Of a DNA stretch of 64,000 nt, positions 1 to 11,100 are shown in pieces. The first letter of the stretch is position 1. Each line of letters opens with the position of its first letter. This DNA is from an uncultured Saprospiraceae bacterium. GTDB taxonomy: Bacteria; Bacteroidota; Bacteroidia; Chitinophagales; Saprospiraceae. The notes below the pieces were generated by a model that was not told the DNA's origin, did not search any database, and worked only from the letters and a program-made list of their open reading frames with translations. A program made the translations under genes and the position numbers. The stretch spans positions 1 to 64,000 of the forward strand of contig CALFWW010000037.1 in the NCBI GenBank assembly GCA_937928575.1, read 5' to 3'.

Positions 1-1
1 G

Positions 2-3000
2 GTAGAAGTAATACAATCAGCGAATTCAGTAAGTGCGGATATTCAAACATCAGGCAGTGGAGTGATTAATTGCAAATTTCCAACAATACAATTGGATGGC
101 TCTAATTCTTCTGGCGATAATTTAACATATCTTTGGAGAGATCTTACTGGAATAACTTTGTTTAACGAACCTGTATATGAAGTTTCTGATCCTAATTTTT
201 ATTGGCTAGTTGTTACAGATACCTTAACAAGTTGTACCGATTCCGTTTCCTTAATTGTTTCGCTGATGCAAGATACACCAGAAGCGGTCGCTGTGGTACA
301 AGACACCATCAATTGTTTTCAGAATAGTGTGTTAATGGATGGAACAGGTTCATTTTCTCCAGCAAATCATGAAATCGAATTTCAATGGTACAACGATATG
401 GGAATTGCACTTGGAAATGATAACACCCAACTCGCATCTTCTCCTGGAATTTATGAACTAATCGTTACAGATACTTTGACCGCATGTGCTGATACTGCAT
501 TTGTTGAAGTATTTCAATCTTCTGATCAACCCAATTCAGTTATTACTTTTGACAATCACTTAAATTGTATCAATGAGACTGCAACTCTAGATGGATCACT
601 TTCTTCGATTGCTGGACGCTGGACGGATGGAAGTTTTACCGATTTGGGGACCAGTCCAATGCTGCCCGTTACATCTCCGGGGATTTATTATTTAATTCTC
701 CAAGATGATAGCAGTATGTGCTCGGATACCGCAGGGGTTGAAATTTTTCAATATTTAGAGGAGCCTAATGCAGTTGCACAGATTGATCTCCCATACACTT
801 GTATTTCGGATACGATTATTTTAGATGGAACTTCCTCTTCTACAACAGGATCTACACTTATCTATGAATGGCAAAATGGAGGTGCCAGCATTGGAAATGC
901 TTCAACAGAGCTGGCTTTTTCACTCGACACTTATACCTTGATCGTGACAGATAGTTTGAGTGGATGTGTAGATAGTATGCTGGTCACACCCGTAGTTGAT
1001 ACCATTCCACCAATTGCGAATGCAGTTGTTTTCGATTCTTTGAGTTGTGCCTTGGACAGTGTTTTAATCACAGGCAACCCACTACCCACAGATGCGAATT
1101 ATGAGTGGAGAAATTCTGCAAATCAAATTATAGGTACTACTATAGACGTAATGGTAGGAGATCCTGGTCTCTATGGATTTATGGTTACCAATAATTTAAA
1201 TGGATGTACGGATAGCATTAGTGTTGAAGTTTTTTCGAATGATAACAACGTAAATGCATTTGTAGCATTTCCGGACTCATTAGGATGTGGGATTGAGTTC
1301 GTTACCTTGGATGGTTCCAATTCGGTAGGCACGGATTTGATTTACACGTGGAAAGATGCATCAGGAATGGTGATAGATATGGGTGCGATGACGGACGTTA
1401 CAACAGTTGGTGAATATACTTTAGTAGTTACAGATCAAAATATGACATGTGCGGATAGTACGAGTGTTGAAGTATTTTCAGGAGGCGGAAGTATTATTTC
1501 CAACATATCATTTCCGGACTCATTAGGCTGTGGGATTGAGTTCGTTACGTTAGATGGTTCCAATTCTGTTGGGGTTGATTTGATTTACACGTGGAAAGAT
1601 GCTTCAGGAATGGTGATAGATATGGGTGCGATGACGGATGTTACCGCAGTTGGTGAATATACTTTAGTAGTTACAGATCAAAATATGACTTGTATAGATA
1701 GTATGACTGTTGAAGTGTTTTCAGGAGGCGGAAGTATTATTTCCAACATATCATTTCCGGACTCATTAGGGTGTGGGATTGAGTTCGTTACGTTAGATGG
1801 TTCCAATTCTGTAGGGGCAGATTTGATTTACACGTGGAAAGATGCATCAGGAATGGTGATAGATATGGGCACGATGACGGATGTTACGGCAGTTGGTGAA
1901 TATACCTTAGTTGTATCCGATCAAAATATGACTTGTATAGATAGTACGAGTGTTGAAGTGTTTTCAGGAGGCGGAAGCATTATTTCCAACATATCATTTC
2001 CGGATTCATTAGGGTGTGGGATTGAGTTTGTTACCTTAGATGGTTCCAATTCTGTAGGGGCAGATTTGATTTACACGTGGAAAGATGCATCAGGAATGGT
2101 GATAGATATGGGCACGATGACGGATGTTACGGCAGTTGGTGGATATACCTTAGTTGTATCCGATCAAAATATGACTTGTATAGATAGTACGACTGTTGAA
2201 GTGTTTTCAGGAGGTGGAAGTATTGTTGCGGCTGCGACTGCATCTGGAGATTTCGATTGTGAAACAGCGATAATTTCCTTAGATGCGTCAGGATCAAGCA
2301 CTGATGTAACTTATCTATGGAAAAACGAAAATGAAGAAATAATAGGTGGTATGCTGACAACCAATGTCACTGCACCAGGAAATTATACTTTAATAATTAC
2401 CTCATTTGATGGATCTTGTATCGATAGTACAACGGTAGAGGTAGGAACCAATCCAGGAGATCTCAACCCAGTTGCAATTGCAGATGGTTCCTTAAGTTGT
2501 GAGAATGGAGAAGTATTGTTAGATGGAAGCTCATCAATAGGTGCAACTAATTTACTCTTTGAGTGGCAAAATGCCTCCAATAATATTATTTCTCAAAATG
2601 CATCAACCAACGTGAGCGATCCAGGCATTTACACGTTGTACATTACGAGTGAAAATCTGGTTTGTATTGATAGCACAGAAGTGGAAGTTTTTCAAGATGC
2701 CGGAAGTGTTATTGCAAATGGGGTCGTGCAGGATACGTTGACTTGTAGTGTGTCTATTGTTAATTTAGATGGTTCAGGATCGACTGGAGGTGCTGTATTT
2801 TTTGAATGGTTTGATCCAAATGGTCAAAGTATTAGTATGTCAGCTATGGCAAATACCAATCAACCAGGTGTCCACAAGTTAGTTGTATCTGGCGCTGATC
2901 AAAGTTGTATAGATAGTACCAATGTTGAAGTTTTTGGAAGATTCGAATTTCCAACGACGGTGATTGCCCCTTTCGACCCACTAACTTGTTCGGATGATAC

Positions 3001-4756
3001 CATTCAATTAGATGCAACTCCTTCCATTGGAATTGGGTCATTAGGATACAATTGGTTTGCAGATGATTGGAGTCTATTGTCATTCGGACCAACTTATAAT
3101 GCCATGAATGAAGGACTTTATTATGCAGTTGTCACAGATGCAGATACAGGTTGCGCGGATACTCTACAAGTAAATGTGGAGGCAGAATTTGATGCGCCAA
3201 TGGGAATGATTGAGGTTCAAGGAGGTTTTGATTGCGATTCAGATCAAGCACTATTAATTGGAACAAGTACGACCGAACCAGTAACTTACCAGTGGTTTGA
3301 TAATGCAACCAACAGTTTGCTGGGAGTAGCAAATTCCCAAGAAATTTTTAATCCAGGAACCTATTACTTGGTGTTGACGAACCCTAACAATGAATGCACA
3401 GATACCACTTTTGTTGAAGTAAATGATTCAGGAGCTTCCGTACAAGCTGTTACCAATGCAGCTGGTACAATAGATTGTAATACCATGTCTGTCATGATTA
3501 GTGGAGAAGGTTCTTCAACAGGGAATGATGTCGTGTACACTTGGTACAATCCTCAAAACAATATGTTTTCCAATCAACTAAACGAAATGGTGAATGATTC
3601 TGGTGAATATTGGTTAGTAGTTTCAAATGGAATTTGTGCTGATACCAGTTACCTCAATGTGATAGATGAAAGTGGCATACTACCCGATGCGATTATTTCT
3701 GGCCCTGATACCTTGACCATTAATTGTGGAGATCAGTTGATTTTGGATGGGTCAACAACATTGGTAAATGACACGCTGATTGCAACTTGGTCTCCGATGA
3801 GTAGTATCAATACTTTTGCGGATGCTGAAATGTTGCAACCAATTGTGGGCACAACGGGATGGCTTTATCTAAGTGTTTTGAACACCAATAGTGGTTGTGT
3901 CGGTATTGACAGTTTATTAATTCAAAGTTTTGAAACGACTATTTCTGCGGGTTCTGATACATTAATTTGTGGAGATGATTTTATGCTAAATGCGGAATTA
4001 CCAATCAACAGCACAGGACTTTGGACATTGCCAGATGGAATCGAAATGGATGATATCACTTCTCCAAATGGGATCATTACGGGCATGCAAGCAGGACAAT
4101 TTTACAATTTGATTTGGACCATTTCAGCAGATGGATGTACGGATTATGCAACTGCTGCTGTGCAGATTTCTGTGGATGAAGCGCCAACAGCAGTTGATGA
4201 TGACTTCGAATTTGAAGGTGGATTTGGACCTTTCAACTTTGATATTTTGGCCAATGATCAATTATTTCAATCAGATGATATTTACAATATAATTTCTGAA
4301 CCTGCTTCGGGAATGCTGAATGACGATGGTACTGGCGAACTTGGATTGGACTTTGGTTCACTTTTTTCAGGAGCCCTATCATTCGAGTATAACTTGTGTA
4401 ACAATATATGCCCTAATTTGTGCGACACCGCTTTAGTCGCGATCCAAATTGATTCGTTGGACATTACAACAATTGATGTGGATATACCAAATGCCATTAC
4501 GCCGAATGATGATGGAATAAATGATGTGTTAATTATAGATTTTATTTTGGCTGAACCAGATAAATATCCAGACAGTGAACTACTTATTTTTAATAGATGG
4601 GGCGATGTTGTCTATAGAGCTAAACCTTATCAAAATAATTGGGATGGTACCAATAAATTGGGACTGCCATTGCCCGATGGTACCTATTATTATTTATTGA
4701 ATCTAGATCTCCAAAATGGTCTGATTTTCAAGGGAGACATCACTATCCTCCGATAA
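2..4756 (+). CDS. T9SS type B surface protein, 5' truncated by window
   Basis: The frame is open from base 2 and reads in module-like sequence before any possible start, so the N terminus and signal peptide lie outside the window; about 1584 residues are visible. The protein is a chain of about 16 Ig/PKD-like modules of 80-95 aa. Each has a Cys near the start, an LDGS-type turn, a Y.W strand, a PG.Y.L.VTD strand and a closing C.DS..VEVF. Modules at residues about 415-740 are four near-identical 81-aa copies. A cadherin-like (Big_9-type) domain follows at about 1395-1480. The last ~85 residues form a CHU_C type B sorting domain (PNDDGIND, FNRWGDVVY, NNWDG, LPDGTYYY, final ILR). In this family the domain directs export through the T9SS to the cell surface. 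The role is probably adhesin-like or structural, but the ligand is unknown. The next gene starts 394 nt downstream. Confidence 0.9.
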   Translation, partial: VEVIQSANSVSADIQTSGSGVINCKFPTIQLDGSNSSGDNLTYLWRDLTGITLFNEPVYEVSDPNFYWLVVTDTLTSCTDSVSLIVSLMQDTPEAVAVVQDTINCFQNSVLMDGTGSFSPANHEIEFQWYNDMGIALGNDNTQLASSPGIYELIVTDTLTACADTAFVEVFQSSDQPNSVITFDNHLNCINETATLDGSLSSIAGRWTDGSFTDLGTSPMLPVTSPGIYYLILQDDSSMCSDTAGVEIFQYLEEPNAVAQIDLPYTCISDTIILDGTSSSTTGSTLIYEWQNGGASIGNASTELAFSLDTYTLIVTDSLSGCVDSMLVTPVVDTIPPIANAVVFDSLSCALDSVLITGNPLPTDANYEWRNSANQIIGTTIDVMVGDPGLYGFMVTNNLNGCTDSISVEVFSNDNNVNAFVAFPDSLGCGIEFVTLDGSNSVGTDLIYTWKDASGMVIDMGAMTDVTTVGEYTLVVTDQNMTCADSTSVEVFSGGGSIISNISFPDSLGCGIEFVTLDGSNSVGVDLIYTWKDASGMVIDMGAMTDVTAVGEYTLVVTDQNMTCIDSMTVEVFSGGGSIISNISFPDSLGCGIEFVTLDGSNSVGADLIYTWKDASGMVIDMGTMTDVTAVGEYTLVVSDQNMTCIDSTSVEVFSGGGSIISNISFPDSLGCGIEFVTLDGSNSVGADLIYTWKDASGMVIDMGTMTDVTAVGGYTLVVSDQNMTCIDSTTVEVFSGGGSIVAAATASGDFDCETAIISLDASGSSTDVTYLWKNENEEIIGGMLTTNVTAPGNYTLIITSFDGSCIDSTTVEVGTNPGDLNPVAIADGSLSCENGEVLLDGSSSIGATNLLFEWQNASNNIISQNASTNVSDPGIYTLYITSENLVCIDSTEVEVFQDAGSVIANGVVQDTLTCSVSIVNLDGSGSTGGAVFFEWFDPNGQSISMSAMANTNQPGVHKLVVSGADQSCIDSTNVEVFGRFEFPTTVIAPFDPLTCSDDTIQLDATPSIGIGSLGYNWFADDWSLLSFGPTYNAMNEGLYYAVVTDADTGCADTLQVNVEAEFDAPMGMIEVQGGFDCDSDQALLIGTSTTEPVTYQWFDNATNSLLGVANSQEIFNPGTYYLVLTNPNNECTDTTFVEVNDSGASVQAVTNAAGTIDCNTMSVMISGEGSSTGNDVVYTWYNPQNNMFSNQLNEMVNDSGEYWLVVSNGICADTSYLNVIDESGILPDAIISGPDTLTINCGDQLILDGSTTLVNDTLIATWSPMSSINTFADAEMLQPIVGTTGWLYLSVLNTNSGCVGIDSLLIQSFETTISAGSDTLICGDDFMLNAELPINSTGLWTLPDGIEMDDITSPNGIITGMQAGQFYNLIWTISADGCTDYATAAVQISVDEAPTAVDDDFEFEGGFGPFNFDILANDQLFQSDDIYNIISEPASGMLNDDGTGELGLDFGSLFSGALSFEYNLCNNICPNLCDTALVAIQIDSLDITTIDVDIPNAITPNDDGINDVLIIDFILAEPDKYPDSELLIFNRWGDVVYRAKPYQNNWDGTNKLGLPLPDGTYYYLLNLDLQNGLIFKGDITILR
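1244..2230 (+). repeat. Four tandem 243-bp coding repeats
   Basis: The same sequence block, including the codons for FPDSLGCGIEFVTLDGSNS, recurs with ccgg landmarks at 1271, 1514, 1757 and 2000, exactly 243 bp (81 codons) apart. Copies differ at only a few positions, many of them synonymous or affecting single residues. All other modules of the same gene are strongly diverged, so these four are the product of recent duplication or gene conversion. The unit is a whole number of codons, so loss or gain keeps the frame. Confidence 0.95.
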
Positions 4757-5150
4757 TTACCCAATAGTTTTCTATTTAATCCGTTGATATTCCTATAAAA
4801 ATTCTGATATCTTTCCCGAGAAATTAGATAATCTGTGACAATTGTTCCATCCTAATCGAAACTTCTATAATTTCTAGGAACACGTTTGTCAATCCAATAA
4901 ATATATAAAAAAGTTTAAATCCGTCAATAGCATGTTAATTAGCCCCTGAATATGTGGAGCTTCGCTTATCCACTCTTGCTCTATGGCAAACAATTTGCAT
5001 CTATGAAATGTAAGAGAGTAAATAAAACTTTCGGCCCCGCATTTTTTCCTCCCGCCCCCAGATATTTTTAAAACAACACATTGAATAAGGAAACCTAAAA
5101 GTCTTAAAACACATGAAGGGCTCCATTAGACTATCTGTAAAATCGAGAAG
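4757..5150. other. Intergenic region, no gene seen
   Basis: 394 nt between two type B genes. No convincing small ORF and no clear terminator for the upstream gene were seen. The region holds a sigma-54-like element at 4984-4998 (listed separately) and an unusual C-rich stretch at about 5035-5060 in the presumed leader of the next gene. Confidence 0.6.
4984..4998 (+). promoter_or_regulatory. Candidate sigma-54 (-24/-12) promoter
   Basis: TGGCAA-N5-TTGC followed by A, with the GG and GC pairs exactly 10 nt apart. It differs from the consensus TGGCAC-N5-TTGC at one -24 position. It lies about 150 nt upstream of the 5151 start codon. The match is seen; function is inferred and would need RpoN in the genome. 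Confidence 0.5.
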
Positions 5151-8100
5151 ATGAATTTAAAATCGTTACTTACGATTGGTGCTTTTTTACTAGCATATGC
5201 ATTTACGTATGCTCAACCAGCCAATGATGATCCATGTAATGCCGCTCTGCTTTCAGTTGAAAGTACTTGTGCATTCCAAAGTTTTACAAACGTAAACGCA
5301 ACTTCAGCATCAGGTTTAACAGATCCCTCTTGCGGAAGTTATATGGGAGGTGATGTTTGGTTTAAATTTGATATGCCCCTTAATGGAAAAGATGTTTTAA
5401 TCGATCTTGGAGAAAATGGAGGCATCGCCAATGCTGCAATGGCAGTTTACTCAGGTCCAGATTGTAGTAATTTGACAGAACTGATTTGTGACGACAATTC
5501 TGGGCTAGGTCTGATGCCGCAATTGACAGTTGATAATGGTTGCACCAATTCCAACGGTGGAATAACTTACTGGATCAGAGTCTGGGAATTTGAAAATGAT
5601 ATCGCTGGGACTTTTGATATATGTACGTATGTGGCTGCTCCAAACGCACCGATTGTGGGTTGTGGTTCATTCTTACCGCCTGCAAATACTTGTTGTGATG
5701 CGGTAATCACCTCTTTATGCGAAATTGATGGTTACTGTAGCTCTTCCGCAAATGCCTACACAGTTACAGCAACGGAAAACGTACCCTTTTGTGCAGTAAT
5801 TGAAAATAACTCTTGGATTTCTTTTATTGCAAATTCTCCTAATATAGAATTAGAATTTTTAGTTTCCAATTGTGCATTCGATTTTGGAATACAAGCACAA
5901 TTATTTGAAACTACCGACTGCTCAAATTTTACAATCGCTTCCACTTGTTTCAATCCAGGTCCTGGTGCCAGTCTTGATGGTTCTTTGATTGCGGATAATT
6001 TAGTGCCAGGAAATACTTATTATTTAATGGTAGATGGATGGGCTAGTGATAACTGTGATTATACGATTTATGTAAAAGATTTATCACCGGAAGTTGAAGT
6101 CACAACTATACCGTCAACAATATGTGCTGGTCAAACGACTCAATTAAATGCTGAAATATATGGAACAGGGAATTATACTTTCTCTTGGACACCAACAGCA
6201 AATTTAAGTGATCCAACGATTTCAAATCCAGTAGCTTCTCCAACTGTCACGACAACTTATTCCGTTGCAATTACAGGGTTGTGCGAAGCAATTACAACAT
6301 ACGATGTGACCATTTCGGTTGATCCTGATGTTCCAACCAACCTTATGGTGGTAGGACAAGGAATTGTATGTGATTCTGATTTAAATCAATCTTATACATT
6401 GACAGGTGACAACTTAGTTACCAATAATTGGACAGTAACTGGTGGTTCTATTGTAGGACCAACCGATGGCACGACCGTAAATGTAAATTGGAATTCAGCT
6501 GGTGGAACTATTTGTGTAGATGCATCAAACGGTTGTGGATCCGCTCCACAGGAATGTGTTGTGGTGTCTGTTTCTCCTGAACCAAGTATTTCAATGGCAA
6601 GCCCAGTAACTGGATGTTCCGATCCTGGAATTGATTTAAATACCATCACCGTCAATGATGCTAACAATTCAATTGGATTGGTTACATTTTATGACAATGT
6701 AGCTGATGCCAATGCTGGTACACCAGAGTTGGCAAGTGCTACTGTAACCACTAGTGGAACATATTGGGTAAGAAAGGAAAGTGCACCAAGTTGTTATGAT
6801 GTAGCTTCTGTTGATCTTGTCATTGAGGAACCTGATATCTCGGTTGTTGATCCGACTGCAGTATGTGCTCCAAACACCGTTGACTTGAGTTCCGCTTTTG
6901 TCTCAGATGCAAACGGATTATCTGGAACAAAACAATATTATCCGACACTTGCAGATGCAGAAAATATAACGAATGAACTAACAAGTACCATCGTCTCTAC
7001 TACTGGAGCTTATTGGGTACGTTTTACTACAAGTAGTGGATGTTCTGATATCGCTCAAATTAATGCCACTATCGATGATACGCCAAGTTTATCTGCAATG
7101 GAGGCAAGTTTCTGTGAAGGGGAAGGAATTGATCTAGCTACGATAGCTTACACCGATGTGAATAACACAACAATTACAAATGAATTGTATTATGATAATT
7201 ATACGTTAGCTATCACAGGTCTTCCTGGTTTCGCATTAGCAAACACAGAGGTACAAGATTCTGGATACTATTATCTAGTAGCTGAAACGGCTGCAGGTTG
7301 TTCTGATATTTTAGCATTACATGCTGTCTTCGCTCAAAACCCAGAAGGTTCGTTGAGTGCTGCTACTGATTTATGTGTTGGTGATAGTATTTATTTGTCA
7401 TTTAATTTATCAGGAACACCACCATTTGATGTTGAATATTCAGATGGTACCAGCACCTATAACTTAACAGGCATTAATAATGGACATGTGGAAGCTATTG
7501 AAGTAAATACAACCACCACTTTTACTTTAACTTCATTTACCAATGGCAACTGTCAAGGGGTAATAACCAACGGAGCAGTAACTGCCAATGTTTCAAATTC
7601 AGCAAATGCCAATCTAACAGGAGATGCTTCAATTTGTTTGGGAGGTACGACAGATATTATTTTTAATGTAGATGCTCCAGGATTATTTGATCTTGTCATT
7701 TCGGATGGGACCCTATTAGATACGATGGAAAATATTGCAGATGGTTTTGCCTATACGGTTTCCCCTTCTGTCAATACTACCTACAATGTGGTGAATGTAT
7801 TTGATAATAACTATCCTAGTTGTGATGTCAATTATTCAGGTTCTGTCAATGTATCTGTCAATACTGCTAGTGATACGACTTCTGTTCAATTTATTTGTAA
7901 CAATACAAATACGCAATATCAAGTAGTGATTGATATTGAAGGTGGCGACCCATCTTCTTATGTAGTGAATGGTGATCCTGGAACCTTAGTTGGTTCCCAA
8001 TTTACAAGTGATCTTATTAATTCAGGAGCACCATACTCATTCGTTGTTACGGATGCAGCCAATTGTAACCCAGTGACAGTTGCTGGTTCTTACGAATGCG

Positions 8101-11100
8101 GGTGTGCGACCGATGCAGGTGAGATGATTATCAATGCAGGCGAATATTGTCCTGGTGATTTAATTTTGATTACCCACAATAATCAACAAGTATTGGACAG
8201 TGATGATGCGTTTGGATATATTATGCATGATTCAGCAGATGCATCCATCGGAAATGTAGTTGCATCCAACAACTCAGGAGCTTTTACTTTTGATTCTAAT
8301 ACAATGACTTACGGGACTCAATATTATATTTCTTCAGTTGCTGCAAATGATGATGGAACTGGAATGCCTGTATTGGATATAATCTTGGATCCATGCTTAT
8401 CTGTTGCTCCTGGAACTCCTATTACATTCTTGAGACCAAGTGAAGCAACACTTTCTGGAAATCAAACATTATGTAGTGGAGATGCAGCGACTTTGACATT
8501 AAATTATGATGCACCAATCAGCATTGATATCGTAATCTTTGATGGAACGGACTACGATACGATTGCAAATGTTGCAGACGGATATCAATTCCAAGTAACG
8601 CCAAATACAATGACAACTTACTCCATCACTGAAGCATTGACAACAGATCCATTTTATTGTCCAATAGATGTGAACGGAACCGCAGTGGTGAATATTAATG
8701 CTGCTCCGGACACGACGTCAGTTGATTTTATCTGTAGTAATACGGGAACACAATACCAAGTAATTATTGATATTGCTGGAGGAGATCCATCTTCTTATGT
8801 AGTGAATGGAGATCCAGGAACATTAGTAGGTGGCCAATTTACAAGTGCTTTCTTAAACTCTAATGCACCGTACGCTTTCGAAATAACAGATATCAATAAT
8901 TGCGCACCCGTTTCAGTTACAGGAATTTATGAATGTGCTTGTAGTACGTATGCTGGAGAAATGAATCTTGATCCGTTAGAATATTGCGATGGAGGAGTGG
9001 TTTCAGTATCACATAATAATCAACAAGTATTGGACGGAAATGATGCATTCGGTTTTGTGATGCATGATTCTCCAACAGCGACGCTAGGAAATATTATCGC
9101 GACTAATATTTCAGGTGCTTTTACTTTCGATTCAAATTCCATGAACTATGGCACTATTTATTATATCTCTGCTGTAGCAGCTGATGATGATGGAAATAGT
9201 TTCCCTGTTTTGGATATTAATTCTGATCCTTGTTTATCTGTAACATTAGGTACGCCAGTTACTTTCTTGAGAAGTAGCGAAGTGATTTTGTCTGGTGGCG
9301 AGACACTTTGTATGGGAGATACCGCGATTTTATCTTTGAGTTATAATGCACCGATTAATATTGATATTGTTGTTTTTGATGGGACTGATTATGATACAAT
9401 CTTTAATGTTGGTGATGGAGATCAATTCGAAGTTTATCCAACAATGACTAGTACTTATACCTTATCTGAGGCAATAACATCTGATGCTGCATACTGTGAT
9501 ATAGATGTATCCGGAAGTGCGGTTGTTACTACTATTGCGAGAGCGATTCCTGACAATGTTCAGCTTATTTGTGATGCAACCAATACGCAATTCCAAGTAA
9601 TCTTTAATATCATTGGTGGTAATGCTGGAGGATATACGGTGACTGGTGATCCAGGAAATTTAGATTTAGCAACAAGTACTTTTACAAGTAGCTGGTATCC
9701 TAATAATTCTAACTATACATTTACGGTTACCGATGGTCAAGGATGTCCACCTTACGAATTAAGCGGTTCTCACTTTTGCGAATGCACAACAGATGCCGGT
9801 ACAGTTTCTAGTAGTGATGAGGTGCTTTGTGAAGGGAATCCTTACTTGATATACTACAATAATGATGGCACATTAGATGGAGATGATGTCCTAGGTTTTG
9901 TGCTTCATGATGGAACGGCTACAAGTATCGGAAATCCAATCATGACTAACTTAAATGGTATTTTTAATTATGATCCGGTGTTAGTGTATGGGCAAACTTA
10001 CTATGTGACTGCTGTAGTCTCCAATGATGATGGAACTGGATTTCCAAATCTAGATGAGAATGTAGATCCTTGTTTCTCTGCAACAGATGGATTGCCGATT
10101 ACTTATTATCCATCTGTGATGGCTGGTATTTCTGCTCCAGATTCAATCTGTTCTAATGAACCAATCCCTGTAACTTTCCATTTTGATGGAACTGGGTTGT
10201 ATAATGTTGAATTCTTCGATGGAACATCCGTAATTACACTTGAAAATTTATTGGACGGATATGTTCAATCTTTTGATTACACTTCAGATGTACAATTTTA
10301 TTTGGAAAGTGTAAGCACAGCTAATTGTGAAGGTACATTAGATCCAACCGCTACTACTGTAGACATCGAAGTTTTTGAAACGGCTGCACCAATTGATATT
10401 GATGTGATTTGCTTAATGGATACTGCCTATATTATCACATTTGATATTGTGGGTGGAGATGAAAGTACCATGTTTGTGACTGGAGATGCGGGAACACTCA
10501 CAGGAAGAACTTTTATAAGTGATCCAATTGTCAATAATACACCTTATTCATTTACAATCAATGATGGAAGTATATGTGCACCTGTCGATGTTGTCGGAAT
10601 TCACAATTGTTCATGTGATCCAACTATGGCACCATTCATCAATGTCAATAATCAATTAACTTGTACTAATCAAGTAAACGGTGCGATCGAGGTAATACAT
10701 CCAAATAATGGGGGAGTGCCGCCATACACATATACATGGAGTAGTGGTGCATCGGATAAATCTTTAGAAGATATTGGTCCAGGTGTGTATTATGTTACAA
10801 TTTCAGATGCCAATGGATGCTCAGTAATAGATTCTATCGAATTCATGGCTCCAGACCCGATCGAAGCAGAAGCATTGGCTTTGATGCCTAGTTGTCCTGG
10901 TGAAGATGACGGGTCCATCACTTTTGAAAATATTACTGGTGGTTCAGGAAATTATACCATTGAAGTAGATGGTGGATTCAATCTTTCTGATAAAGAATAT
11001 ATTGGATTCTCTGCTGGTAGTTTTACAGCAACTATTACCGATGATTCTGGGTGTAGCTGGAACCAAGAGATTGTCATTGAAGAACCAGAGGAGCTATTAT

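Noticed and set aside
1244-2230. CRISPR-like regular repeat
   Set aside because: Units are 243 bp, contiguous, without spacers and fully coding in one frame.
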